A stretch of 64,000 nt of DNA, taken from Pinus tabuliformis. Its lineage: Eukaryota > Streptophyta > Pinopsida > Pinales > Pinaceae. Every line of letters starts with the position of its first letter. Positions within the stretch are counted from its first letter, which is position 1. Below are positions 47,035 to 59,480 of the stretch, piece after piece. The stretch spans positions 606,593,980-606,657,979 of the forward strand of contig CM062815.1 of the NCBI GenBank assembly GCA_031772625.1, written 5' to 3'. Made by a program: the position numbers and the translations under genes. The notes beneath the pieces were generated by a model. The model saw nothing but the letters and a program-made list of their open reading frames with translations. It ran no database searches and had not been told where the DNA came from.

Positions 47035-49262
47035 TGTTGAAGCCCCGAAAATCGGGTCAACAACAAGGGGGATACTCGCCCGGTCCGGACCTTGGTTGGA
47101 AGCTCCTTATCCGTTTGGTATAGCGGGTCCGACTGGGGATAATGGGACTAGTTTCCCAATCTAAGGGTGTGTGTGTGTGCAGAGTTAGATGATGCTGATC
47201 TAAGAGTTCTAATCTAAGCTACTTTAATCTAATTCTATGCTATTGTAATCTAATGAAAACAACACATCTAATCTATGCTAACCCGGGATGTATTTCTTCT
47301 ATTATGCGATCTAAAGAGATTTCAAATAATAACTGGTAATAAAGATCATTCAGATATCATAAGAATGTAAATCAATGAAGATGAACCACTTTGCATAAAA
47401 AGTTAAGCAAAACAGTTGTGAACATCATATCGCATAATAAGTTATTCATATATCAAACATAAATAAATAGCTCCACCGTACAAAAGTGCCAAATGGTAAC
47501 TCAGACATTCATGCAATAACATATAAACAACTAAAAACTGTATATCACTTTAAGAATATAAGCAGAAATGGCCAAGAGATAAAAGTAGCATTTATGACTG
47601 GTCCTACTCATAAGCTTCAAGCAACAATGATTTATCTCTACTTGTTCTAATATCTACCAAGAGTACAGAAGTGCAACATCAGTAGCAGATATCAAATGCA
47701 AACATTAATAAACCTTGATCCATTCATTCATCAAAACCTCCTCTGAGGGTGCAGAAGTGCATGTTCTGAGGACAAGTTTTTGACAAATTTCTGGACCCTT
47801 CTCTAAATGCATGAGAAGGGTTTAAATACTGCTAACTAAATAACTTAATTACATAAATTTAGGATACAGTTTAAATGACCGCCCTTTACCTAAACAAACT
47901 TATTTCTAAAAATTGAATCTAATTCCTAACTATTTCTGCATTTGCTCCTTAATGTTGCGAGCATGCAACATTTGCCTGGGAAGAGTTGGCTAGTTGTTTT
48001 TTGCTTTTGCTTGGGCTACGCAAATAGAAATGGCAAGCACTGGCACCACTTTTTAGTAAACTAGAAGATATTTTTGGGAATCATCCTCTGGCTGGGTGAA
48101 TTTACTGCGTATATATTTGGTAACAACCCAAATTCCTCTCAAATTGTTTCTGCTTTTGCTATCTCGGTTTCCAGATTCGTGGATGACTAAGCAAGTTAGG
48201 GACTTTGCTTTCTGAACAATTTTCTTAGCGATGCGCTAATCGCGCATCAAAAACTGCTTCCGTTCTTTGATCCGGGCCTTTTTGGTGTGTTTTCCACCTT
48301 TAGCGCTTTTTCCTTTACCGGGCATAAGCTTTAGAATTTTTTAAACATGCTGCTTTTGTGAGCTTTTGACCTTGAGTGTCAAATTGCCTATTGATATCAG
48401 CATCTGTTCAGTAATACTCTGAAATCTGCATTTCTGTTGCATGCGGTATCCGTTTATGAGGACATCTCTTCTCTGTTCTCTGAGCATTGACGCTTTTCCT
48501 TTTTCCTTAGATGTTTCCTGCACATTGCTTCATGTTGTTTCTTGTTTTTCATTCCTGCAGTTCATGCAAAGGAAAAGAGTAATGATAATAAATTTTGACA
48601 CGAAAGCTCTAAGCTCTACGAATGTATAAAATCATGACACCCATAGTGAACTGACTCTTCGAAAAACACAAAACTGTCCTTCATGAATACTTTGGCATAC
48701 ATTCATTAATTTCTTTTAAGGCGCGCACCCGATTTTTTGGTTTAGGGACAACTTTTCTTGAATGCTGAGTCGAGGAAAATTTGCGATGGGTGATTTCTGC
48801 GACTCGCATCGCAGCATCGCGGATCGCATTATCAAGATGTTTCATTGCAGAGTTTCCTGATCAGTTTATCACAGAATCACAGATTGCGCTTATCGCAAGA
48901 TCGCAGATCGTAGATCGCGCTTATCGCAAGATCACAGATCGCGGATCGTTGCAACCTATTAAGTTATTGTTTGTTGTTTATGCGATGTTGCGATATGCGA
49001 TGTCGCATATCGGCCATCGGAGATTTGTTTTATTTATGGGCGCTTCTTAATGTATGCGATGTGATGAATTTCACGTCACTTCTTCGCAGTTTTTTATTGT
49101 GCTCATAAATAAATGTTTTACTCTTCTCCATGCGATATATTTTAAGGAGTATAATACAAATTTTTTTTATAAAATTTTTTGAATTTTTTACTAAGGGTCC
49201 CCACTTCTTTAGTGTTATTGCTAATACTTAAAGAAGGAGGGGGGTTGTTGGTGGCCACAATA
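47035..49262 (-). repeat. 5' LTR of element C (2,228 bp)
   Basis: Plus-strand start TGTTGAAG; the end CACAATA has one change from CACAACA. It is followed by the target duplication CATTG. It contains GATGCGC..GCGCATCAAAAACTG (about 48,231-48,257), which recurs inverted near 61,435-61,480 in element F. Confidence 0.92.
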
Positions 49263-49267
49263 CATTG

Positions 49268-50053
49268 CTGGCCTGCAGACCCCGACTTTTTCTCCATTGG
49301 GAAAAAGCTCGGGGTCCGCACCTTCCATGTAGACAAAGTGCGGTCCCACGCACTGTGTCTAACCCGGAGGGTGCGATGCCCGTCGCAAGGGTTTTTAACC
49401 CAAAAATTCTCAAAAATGAACCAATCAAAATAATTTCTAGAAATTTAATTTATCCTTATACTTGATGCAGAGAGTACATCATGCTAGATTGACGTGAACG
49501 AGAGCATGAGGACGTGGATGCCGCTACATGGAATCATTAGCCTTCACTTGATGCTTTGAGGGCGTGCGGCTTGTACAAATTCTGGGCCATTCCTGGCATG
49601 AGGGCTCAGGTGGATTTCTTATAGTGGATGGTTGACAGATGGAGCGTAGAGGACCAGTGCTTCTTCATTGGCGGCCACCAGCTCGAAATCGAGCTGGCAG
49701 ACATATATTTCTTGACTGGTTTGCCTAAGAGAGGCGAAGACTTCACTCTGTTTGGGGCTAGGGCAGGTGCCCAGTCTGTCGATAGCCTCAAGCTAGAGTA
49801 CTGCAATAGCCAGGCTAGAGACAAAGGGATAGACATAGAGACCATATCACGTCCTAAGCTCATGGTGATTGCGTTCACTGTCACCAGACTTTGCGGGGCT
49901 GCCGCATTACACATTTCCACCGGATCCCAGATGTGTATGGAAGTTGATTGCTTTCGAGGCACCATCTTCAACTGGTGCGATGTTGTGTTGGCCAATGTGA
50001 AAGGCCAACTAACCAGGGCCAAGAACGGACAACCAAAGCCCCATTCGCCATTT
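49268..50053 (+). pseudogene. Element B PMD gene, truncated by deletion
   Basis: A GC-rich palindrome (49,268-49,370) is followed by an ATG at 49,480, in the position of the element A PMD start. A stop comes 3 codons later, and two more follow within the next 50 codons. The longest open part is 49,628-50,040 (VDRWSVEDQCFFIGGH, ADIYFLTGLPKRGEDF). Homology to A ends near AAAGCCCCA (50,035-50,043), then TCGCCATTT leads into the LTR. The second half of the PMD domain, the intron and exon 2 are missing. It is antisense to B, as in A. Confidence 0.85.
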
Positions 50054-51108
50054 TGTCACACGGAATAAGTCGATCTTGCAGACAAGATAGACCTTCCTAG
50101 AATCTAAAGAAGACCTAATGACAAGCAAACCAACCAGACACTATCTTTATCTAAATATGCTTTTATAAACAATGTCAAACAAGTGTTTTTAGGGCCTACC
50201 TTAGGTCCAACACAAGCTTGTGGATGCCCTCGCTCCTTCGATCCAAATGAGCTCCTTTGTCGCGAATCTGCAAACACAAACAACGGAACCAAATTAAATA
50301 GAACCTGAAAAGCCAAAGTCATAAAACATATTTAACATGAAAGTCAAGGAGTCCATGAAACAAATAACATAAGATACTTGTTGAGAAAAATGAGTTTGAT
50401 TGTATTAATTCAAAAGAAGAAGAACTTTACAACCTTTTCCTTGACGCTGTACAAGCTCCTCCCAGGGTCTAGCAAGAAGTCTCCTCTACTTTGACAAGTT
50501 TCACTCACTCCCCAATGAAGCCAAAAAGGTATGTGATCTCTCCTCTTAAGCTCAACTAGGAAGTCTTGATTTCACCAGCATTTACCCTAAAAAATGTTTA
50601 GCTTCTAACCTCCCCAGCAACCAACCCAATGCCTGTATTTATAGTGCAATGGAGGGAGGTTACTAGGTCCTCCTTCAAAGGGATAAAACCCTCCTTCAAA
50701 GGGATAGCTCCTCTCATCAAGGGATTAGCTCCTTCTCTTTTGGGATGCATGAACCACCTCAGAGCGAACAATCCACGTCAAAATTCCTTCTAGAATCCTC
50801 TAGAATTAACCCAAAGTGAGTTTTTTAAGATAAAACTTGCGCCTTTTGACTTACACAGGGGTCCGCACCTACACCGTTAGGGACAGAGTGGGCAGGTCCG
50901 CAATTTTTGTACACAGAAGGTGCGGGACCACAGGTGACAATGAGAGAAAGTGCGGAACCAGAGTTACATTGATTTTTAATGTCTTTCTCCCATTTCCAAA
51001 GCTTGAATTGAAGAGTTGAGGTCTGAGACTTGCTTAGGAGGACAGTACAAGTGATGATGGACCCATACTAACTGCAAATAATCATGGTGACGATATTTTT
51101 GTGTAACA
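50054..51108 (-). repeat. 5' LTR of element B (1,055 bp)
   Basis: Plus-strand ends TGTCACAC and GTGTAACA, followed by the target duplication GATCC. The TATA box, on the minus strand at 50,643-50,636, is TATAAATA. The adjoining AAATGGCGA is a remnant of the PBS. Confidence 0.9.
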
Positions 51109-52151
51109 GATCCAGATCCCAAGGGGTCTCACTTGGAAGCATAGCGATCTCTTTAAATCTGATGATTGACTGTCTCTCATTTTGGCCATCTAAATTCTTT
51201 GTTTAGCGCATTCTGGATCTCCGCTATTCCTGCATTTGGGTGATCATTCGAGTTCTTGATATACTAGGTCAGCACGTGATCCTGCAACACGCTCACTAAC
51301 GTAGCCTTCTTAATTTTGTCATCTGTGACTCCTTGGGCTTCCCACACTACTCTTACCACGAACCAGAATTGGTCCAGATCCTCATTCCCTACTCCTTTGA
51401 ATACGAGTATCTTGATCGTGCTTGCCATGTTGAATTGCAGGTTTGGTGGAGGTCGGGTGGTTAAAGATGGAGGTGAAGTAGGTGAAGTGGGTGATGATGT
51501 AAGTGGAGGTGATAACTGTGAAATGTGCTGCCTTATCAAACTGACTGCACCTCTCGGCGAAACTCGAGCACGCTCTTCCTCGCTTGCTCATGGAGGTGAA
51601 ATTAAAGGATTGTTTCCTAACCATTCGATCCCCTTGTAGATCTTTCCGCTCCACATCGTCTAATCATTAATGTATTCACATAACCCGCTTCTCACATAAC
51701 AACATCTTAATCTAGGTATTCAAGGATTTGATGTACCTACCTCGCGGTCCCTTGAGAAAACATCGTTCTGCTTCGCTATAGCTCACAGTTGTGTCTATCA
51801 TGAACTCAATGATAAACCCCCCTATTATCCAGTCAAGCCAATGGTCCACGGCCGACGTGATCTTATCTTCTGATGCCTTTAGTCTGCGTACTACTCCGGA
51901 GTCCACACTGTCGGTTGGTCGAGCTTGTACCTTCCCTGGCTATTGGCTAACCTTGCGATCCAATCATACAGCTCTAAAAAGAAGGTCGTGAAGAAGTTCT
52001 CGTGGATTTCCGTATATACGTAGTGCTCCAGCCACCTCTTCTCGGATATCTTTGGAGTCTTGTTTTCCTGTGTTACAAACTCGTGAAGCCTCTTATCCAA
52101 CCAATCTTCAATTTCCTTCTTCTTAGGTTCTAGTGTTATGACATTAGACAT
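51109..52151 (-). pseudogene. gag: Element D1 gag N-terminal half
   Basis: The ATG at 52,151 (MSNVITLEPKKKEIEDWLDK) begins the frame. 51,906-51,712 and 51,539-51,264 carry further parts, the last with FKGVGNEDLDQFWFVVRVVW and ATLVSVLQDHVLT, a gag-like capsid core. The frame then reads RFKEIAMLPSETPWDLD up to the B insertion at 51,109 and resumes at 35,599. Several indels are present. Confidence 0.7.
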
Positions 52152-52188
52152 CCCTTAAGCAGATCCTGGTTTCGGTAACAGAACCATT

Positions 52189-52962
52189 TGTTGGCTTATT
52201 AGGGCCTAACCCAGGTTCAGAAGTGAGTTAGCCAAACAAATCCTGAAACTACCAGCCCTTTCGACAATAGTTCACGGAGCACGGACTGAGGTCTCACCCA
52301 AGGTAGTATGGGAGGGTGCTAGAACCAGGTTTCTGCACCTTAGGGATGTCTTGATGAGGACTGGAAAGTGTGCGAACCGATCTGGTGCACTAGCGTAACT
52401 ATCTAACCTTCGCGTAGCTTTATAAAGTGCGCGCAACTAGAAACCATAAAGAGATGCATAAGAACATGATAGAAGCATAAACACACAGATCTACAAGCAG
52501 ATATAATACTTTTAGAATCAACTTATATTTTATTAAACTTCTTGTTGTGTTACAACCTCAACTCCGCCCTATGCACTCAGCTGCAAGGGTCTGCGCACAC
52601 AGCTACGGACTCTATCAGGCCTTTGTGCACTCAACTGCAGAGCCTCTTTCTACTACTACCACCCAAGACTTGAACTTACAGATTTAGAGCGAATATCACA
52701 CTCAAAAACCCATATTACTTGAGATCAATCCTTTTCCAAGAAATTCCTTCTATCCTTAGAGCCTCGCTCTTTTTATACATTCCCATGGTCCGTGGACCAT
52801 GGGTAGGCCGACACATTGTATATTAAATTACAATATTTTAGGGCAGACAACCCTAGACTCTCATGCTCCGCGTCGAAATTTCGCGGGGTCTTACATTACT
52901 TTTGACCAAAATTTAGGCTACAAGCCCCAAACATCCGCTATGGGGGGGTTCGCTGCCCAACA
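52189..52962 (-). repeat. D LTR (774 bp), shared between D1 and D2
   Basis: Plus-strand ends TGTTGGC and CCCAACA. To the left, on the minus strand, a PBS-like TGGTTCTGTTACCG (52,186-52,173) leads into D1 gag. To the right, a G-rich tract (TGGGGGCC, 52,970-52,963) precedes the sense LTR start, as expected for the 3' end of another element. The TATA box TATAAAAA is at 52,777-52,770. Confidence 0.7.
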
Positions 52963-53395
52963 GGCCCCCAACACAATCATCGTTACTCATCCCGAGTCAC
53001 TCGACTAGTGTGGCGATCTTTGCTCGGAGTCCATCCAACAACTTCTGCACTTCACGGACGTCTGCCACACATTCCTCGTTGTCTGCTAACTCAATTGTGC
53101 ACGACCCTCTGATGTATCATTGTTAGAGGCACCCTCTTGCCTTTGCGCATATGTGTCCTACATCTGGGCTAGCTTCCCCTCGATCGTGGTGGTGACCGTG
53201 AATGCTTCCTTGAGCCAAGGCTGGATGCGTGCTTTAAGCCCTACTTCTTTCTGACATGTGGCGTCCACCTGTTCTTTCAGAGCCTAGGCCTCCCCTCATC
53301 TTGGCGAATCGCTGAGTACGGGTGACCATTTATGTGGTCCCTCGGACATTGTCATAGGCCTGCTACAATTTTTGCGCTTCTGTTTCTAACTACAA
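52963..53395 (-). pseudogene. Tail of a second D element (D2) ORF3
   Basis: On the minus strand, broken frames read LKEQVDATCQKEVGLKARIQ, WLKEAFTVTTTIEGKLAQM and VREVQKLLDGLRAKIATLVE, a heptad-rich coiled-coil-like C terminus. It stops just before the LTR. D2 is cut off at about 53,395, where the sequence becomes AT-rich. Confidence 0.55.
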
Positions 53396-54549
53396 AAAAA
53401 CCAAATTAATAATAAAAAAAAATTCTTCCTTCAAACTAAATCCCTCTTTTCATTATCTAAAATTTAGAACAAAAAAATATAAATTCAAAATACTAAATCC
53501 CTCTTTTTATTATCTGGAATTTAGAACAAAAGAAATATAAATTAAATTTTGAACTGAGTTATTATTATTGCTACTAATTGGATGGGCCGCTTTGCAAGAA
53601 TCACTAGTAGGGAAACTTCAAACCTTGCATTCTTTTAGCGTGCATGCTTGATAACAAGGTTGACCAGCATAGGGGAACCTACAGCTTGATCAAATCCCCA
53701 AGTTCCACACATGCTTCCTTCTAATAGATGATTTTGGTTCACACCTTTTTAGTTAGTTCAACCGCATGATATAGATTTATTTCCATTAATTATAGTAAAC
53801 TATAATAGATTGAGATAATGAAGGTGGCAAGGGCAAGGAATTACTAGGTAAAACATACTACATATGTTACATAATATTTGTTAATCAATGTTTCCAAATA
53901 TATATAACATTTTTTATTTAATATCTATCTCTCTCCTCAATTTCATATGGGTTTATGAGGGAAGAAATATTGGGTAAAACATATTATGCATATTACATAG
54001 TATATTTGTGTCAAGAGATAGTCTATAGCCCAGTATGAGAGAGATGTTGTAGTGGTTGTAATATAAACTATTAGATAATAATAATAATAATAATAATAAT
54101 AAATCAATTAAGAAAGTAATAAAAATAATAAATTCATTTCATTTAATTTATTATATTGTGTTTTTGTTGTTATTAATAAAATACGAACAATTTTTTCAAA
54201 AAAGATAATAAGATAAATATCACATTAAATTAAATTTAAATAATAACAATTCATATTCTTAATTATGACATTCTAGACCATATATATGACTATTATGCCC
54301 TTTTCGTATGGGGATTTGAACACTCAACCTCCTCCCACATAATACTTCATTTACATGGTTCCCGAAAGCTTAAATAATACCCAAATTCTTAGATAATATA
54401 ATTAATAAACATATATATAAAGAGATTCATTTTATCATATAAATTAAAGTACTCATTCATATTGGTAACCATTATATTCAAAATTGGATATTTAAATTTA
54501 AGTAATAAACATATTAACACATAATATTTATAATATATTTTTTCTTAAG

Positions 54550-54633
<84 letters not shown>

Positions 54634-55550
54634 TTTTAAAAAACTAAATTATAAAAATTATAAAACATAAAACAAACACACATATGTATATAACCAATTA
54701 TATACATAATGCCTTTAGCAAATAAATTTAAAAAATTATAAAATATATCAAAGAAAAATATCAACATAACTATATGTAGTATGGATGTTTTAATAAAAAA
54801 GGAATATTTTTTATATATAGAAATTTGAAATGTATATAATTGTAGATAATATTATTAAAAACAAGAAATGCAAAATTTTCCTCATGTTTTGATAGGTTTA
54901 TATGTGGAGAGATTTCATCCCTCTCCAGATTTGGTAGATCCAAAGTTAAGATGGATCTATGCTAGTTTACCCACTATTTCTCCCCTCACCCCATAGGTCC
55001 ATATAAAGTCAAGGGGAGAGGGGGAAATATTAGGTAAAACACACTACACTCTGTGTTACATAGTATGTTTTACCCAATATTTCCCCCTTCTCCATTCTCA
55101 TAAATGTTGTAATCCATGTGAGGATAAAGGTAGAGAACAAACGTGGAAAGAGAAAACAAATATTGAGTAAAACATCAATCCATATAAAAATATGGATAAT
55201 AGAAAAATTGAATAAATGATATGTATGTTGCATAGTATGTTTTATCTAATATTTCTTCTCTACCCAAACTTAAACAAAATATTAATAAATATAAAAAAAT
55301 TATGAAAAAAGAAGAAGAGATTTTTGGTTTAAATATAATAAACACAATTAATACGTGGAATGGAATAGGGAAGAAATATTGGATAAAATACACTATGTAA
55401 CCTAAATAATAAATTTATCTAATATTTTTCTAGCTCAAAAATTCTCTTAATTTTATTATTATTTTTTTACATATAATAAACCTGATTAACATATTTAAAC
55501 TAATTAAGATTTTTATTTGTAACTTAAATTTTAATAATAACTTTTAAAAT
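53396..55550. repeat. AT-rich spacer with foldback repeats and microsatellites
   Basis: No coding sequence. The motif AAATATTGGGTAAAACATA recurs in both orientations near 53,843, 53,966, 55,028, 55,066-55,086, 55,155, 55,235 and 55,376. At 55,018-55,087 the two orientations form one long foldback. (AAT)n lies at 54,076-54,102 and (AT)n at 54,549-54,631. This looks like a small family of foldback or MITE-like elements. Confidence 0.65.
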
Positions 55551-55980
55551 GTATTAAAAAACCTCCTACCACTTAAACTGAGGTGAAATGGAGTAACAAC
55601 TCTGAGAATATACCAGAAGATGTCCACGTGGCTAAATAAGAAAAAAGGTAAATTCCCGTCTAAATTAACAACCTACTGAACAGTCTAATTTATTTCATAT
55701 ATTAGAGCATGGTGCGATACTTATTATCTATATGATAGTCCAATTATTAATTAAGAACAAACGGCCGTCAATTCAACATTATTTGGGAAGAGTAGATGAT
55801 AGTCAATATTATTGTTATGTGTTAGGGTTCTGAAAATCAAGGATCAAAGAGTCATGCAGGGCGACGAAATGGTGGTCGTCGGCACCTTGTGAATTTGTAG
55901 GAGACCTCGCGAGTCAGATATAGACGCTGACGGCAATATCATCAGCGAACCCGTCTATTAAGGTCCAGCATCCATGTATA
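55551..55980. other. Spacer, nothing recognised
   Basis: Mixed composition with a less AT-rich stretch near 55,850-55,960. I see no supported gene, repeat or RNA. Confidence 0.4.
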
Positions 55981-57550
55981 CTCTTCGTTTGTTCAGGATA
56001 TAAATTTAGCCCAAGTGAAAGTAATTGATGGTGATATTTTTCTGGGAGAAATTTAGTGCATGTGAACCTAATTGATGTGTGTTGCTACTCCTTTGTATAG
56101 CCTCTCCTTTATAGAATTCATGGAGTGTATATTAAGATCCATTCATTTGTTTCAGGGAGAAATTTAGTGCATGTGAACCTAATTTATGTGTGATGCTACT
56201 CCTTTGTATAGCCTCTCCTTTATAGAATTCATGGAGTGTATTAAGATCCACTCATTTGTTCCAGGGAGAAATTTAGTGCATGTGAACCTAATTGATGTGT
56301 GTTGCTACTCCTTTGTATAGCCTCTCCTTTATAGAATTCATGGAGTGTATATTAAGATCCATTCATTTGTTTCAGGGAGAAATTTAGTGCATGTGAACGT
56401 AATTTATGTGTGATGCTACTCCTTTGTATAGCCTCTCCTTTATAGAATTCATGGAGTGTATATTAAGATCCACTCATTTGTTCCATGGAGAAATTTAGTG
56501 CATGTGAACCTAATTGACGTTTGATGCTCCCATGGCTCAGCCTCTTCTTTATTGCCTCTCTTTTATTAAACTCATGGGGCGTATATTAAGATCCGTTCAT
56601 TTATTCCGTAGAGAAATTTAGCGCATGTGAACGTAATTGATGTGTGATGTTTCATTGGCTAAGACTCCTCCCTATGGCCTCTCTTTACAGAATTCATGGA
56701 GAGTATATTAAGATCCATTCATGTGTTCCTGGGAGAAATTTACGTGTGATGTTTCCAATGGCTCATCATCATCATTATGGCAAGGTGTTTAAATGGACAG
56801 GATATCTTTGTATGGCAAGGTGTTTAAATGGACATGATATCTTGTATCTAGAAAGCTATGCTGGATGCCCTGTGTCAAACATTAGGTTTTTCGTTCGTTG
56901 CCGTAGCATAAATCTCGATCTTGGTCATCATTTTTAAACGACGGCACGGGTCAACCCGAGGTACCCTCATAAATGGGAGGTATAAGTGGATATTTTCTCT
57001 TAGCCCATGCAGCCTACTACCTAGCTTTCTGTCTCGAAGGAATCGCGGATCTTTTTTATCAGACTCCTCTTCGTAGACTCCTCTTTCACGGAGTGTATAT
57101 TAAGATCCATTCATTTGTTTGAGCGAGCAATTTACCGCACGTGAAAGTAATTAATGTGTGATGTTTCCATGGCTCGGACTCTTTTATAGCCTCTCCTTTA
57201 TAGAGTTCATGGCCTGTATATTAAAATATATTCATTTGTTCATGGGAGAAATTTAGCGCATGTGAAAGTAATTGATGTGTGATGTTTCCACCGGCTCCGA
57301 CTCATCTTTATAGAGTTCACGGACTGTATACTAAAATATATTCATTTGTTCATGGGAGAAATTTAGCGCATGTGAAAGTAATTGATGTGTAATGTTTCCA
57401 CTGGCTCCGACTCCTCTTTATAGCCTCTCCTTTATAAAATTCATGGACTGTATATTAAGATCCATTCATTTGTTCAACAGAGAAATATCAGATTAGAAAA
57501 CAGATGTATTAAGATCACCATCCATGTATTCTAAGGAATTATCATTTGCT
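55981..57550. repeat. Tandem repeat, ~111 bp unit, about 10-11 copies
   Basis: Units begin near 56,044, 56,155, 56,264, 56,375, 56,486, 56,609 and 56,731, then again near 57,120, 57,243 and 57,353. Shared words are GAGAAATTTAGTGCATGTGAA, GTATAGCCTCTCCTTTATAG, TTCATGGAGTGTATATTAAG and ATCCATTCATTTGTT. The central units alternate between two subtypes (AATTGATG and AATTTATG), giving a ~220 bp higher-order period. About 56,760-57,050 is an unrelated interruption. Confidence 0.85.
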
Positions 57551-57969
57551 TCAAAAATTTAGCTTATGTGAATAAATAATCGACTCTGAGTCAATCAAAT
57601 AGCAAAGATTCATTTTATTTTATGAAATAGTCGTAGGTATGGCTTTATGAATTGATCGATAAAGGAGGAAACCAAATTGCTAAAGAAGATCGACACACTA
57701 AATAGCTCACAATCAAACCACACAAGCACGGGATATAATAAACGGACACAGAATTTATGGAGAGATTTTTTAGAAGAATCTTAGAAAGTTAATAATGGAT
57801 ATTTTAATTTTAATTTTTGTAGTCATGCTAATTTCTTTTTTCAAATTTAGACTTTATTTAAGTTATCAAAAAGTATAAGTTAATTGGGAATAATTATATT
57901 TAATACTTTTTCTTACTTACAACCACTACTACTCATTGGTCTATGTCTCAGTTAGGCTTACAACCACTC
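57551..57969. other. Spacer, nothing recognised
   Basis: AT-rich, with no ORF or repeat that I can support. Confidence 0.4.
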
Positions 57970-59480
57970 AATTTTGTCTATGAAACTCAAATGCATATCG
58001 TGTTAATGTCTTTGTAAATGTGTTAATCAAATGTTCTGTCCATTTACAATATTATAGGTGGATTTTTCCATTGTTTACAAGCTCTCTAATGAAGTGATAT
58101 CATGTATCAATTAGATACAATTGGGTTGTTTTCATGATACTCTTTTCCTTATTGTAAATCATCCAATACATGGTGTAACCAAATTGCTTAACAAGTTGTT
58201 GCTATTTCTACTATAGACTCTACTTTAATTGATGAGATTGTAATAATGTACTTGAGCCAAGATGTAAAACATATCCAAAGCACTCTTTGTGTCATCCATG
58301 CTACTTACAAAATCACTATCATTATATCCGACCAAGATATCATTATTAGTGTTGGAACATAATATACCATATCCTGTTGTTCCAACAATATATCTTAGAA
58401 TTATTTTTCCAACTTTCCAGTCATAGTCTTTTAGAGACTCCATGAACCTAGAAATCAAATTAATAAGACATAATGTCTAGTCTAGTGGCAATGAGATACA
58501 TAAGATTACCCACAATCTCTTGAATAGAGTTGGACTTGAGTTGGATCTATACTTTGCTAAGTTATATTCATGTTGCAATTATATTTAGTGCTAGCTTACA
58601 ATTCATCATTCTATACCTCTTCAACGCATCCATGACATACCATGTGTGAAAAAAAAGTTACCTAAATATGATTAAATGAATGCAATATCAAGAAAAAATC
58701 TCATCAACTCCAAATTAGTCATTTCAAATTCTTGCTTCATAGCTGATTTAAACTTGTTTATTAATAGATTCCTTGTGAATATCATATCGTCAACACAAAA
58801 AAAAACAATTATAATTTTTCCTTTCTCATTCACCTTTGCATATAGTGTAGGCTCATTTTTGCTTTTGTTAAATCTATCATTGATCAAATATAAATCACTC
58901 CTGTTATACTTAGCTTTGAAAGTTTGATTAAGCCCATAGAGAGATTTATTTAACTTGTATACCTTATCTTCATGTCTTTCTATCACATATCCTAGTGGCT
59001 TCTCCACAAACACTTCTTCTTCTAAATATCACTCAAAAGCATTGAATTTAGATCCATATGATAATCTTTGAAACTGTTTTGATATTTTATGACTAATACA
59101 AATCTAATTGTATCTAAACTTGCAATTTGTGCAAATACATCACCGTTATCCACTCCGCGTTGTCATGCAAAACCTTTTTCTACGAATCTGTACTTTTCAA
59201 CTTCTCCTTTCTCATTGAGCTTTGTCTTGTAAAGCCATTTTATAACTATGTAATATTTATCACATGGTAATTCTACTAGATCCCATGTATCATTCTTCGC
59301 TATGGAATTCATATGTTCATCCTTTGCTTTGACCCAATTTCATCTTTCATTGCTTCTTCGAAACATATGGGCAGACAAATAAACAATGAAAAATTTGATT
59401 TCATATCCAAGTCTTCATAAAGTTCTCTCAAAATTCTATTCTTTCTAAGTTACCTTAAAGGATCAATTTTAAAATCAGAT
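57970..59480 (-). pseudogene. pol: Ty1/copia retrotransposon relic (RT and RNase H)
   Basis: On the minus strand, from right to left: WDLVELP and KWLYKTKLNEKGEVEKYRF mark the RT N terminus. 59,013-58,672 has KPLGYVIERHEDKVYKLNKS, LYGLNQTFKAKYNRSDLYL and the catalytic VDDM. 58,458-58,225 has MESLKDYDWKVGKIILRYIV and ILVGYNDSDFVSSMDDTKSA from the RNase H. Decayed C-terminal sequence runs on to about 57,970. Many stops; neither LTRs nor gag recognised. It is the only copia sequence in the window. Confidence 0.85.

Larger units (their letters stand above)
38674..49262 (-). mobile_element. Element C: Tat-like Ty3/gypsy retrotransposon nested in B
   Basis: 10,589 bp, minus strand, with 2.2 kb LTRs, a PBS, gag without a visible zinc knuckle, protease, second RNase H, RT, degenerate RNase H and a decayed integrase. 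LTR ends are TGTTGAAG and CACAACA, with one base changed at an end of each copy. A handful of stops inactivate it. It is a different family from A/B/E: LTRs, PBS and domain order all differ. Confidence 0.92.
35600..51108 (-). mobile_element. Element B: internally deleted A-family element, host of element C
   Basis: Two A-type LTRs (35,600-36,654 and 50,054-51,108) in minus orientation are bounded by the target duplication GATCC (35,595-35,599 and 51,109-51,113). Between them remain the A-type 3' UTR (36,655-38,673, continuing at 49,263) and half of the antisense PMD gene; gag and pol are gone. Element C splits it at 38,674-49,262. Without C, B is about 4.9 kb. Confidence 0.9.

Noticed and set aside
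55921..55953. The minus strand reads GFADDIAVSVYI, similar to the FADD motif of LINE reverse transcriptases
   Set aside because: Only about 12 residues, a stop follows, and no other LINE motif is nearby; chance cannot be excluded.
56644..56937. 97-codon plus-strand ORF
   Set aside because: It spans the edge of the tandem repeat and has no similarity that I can name.
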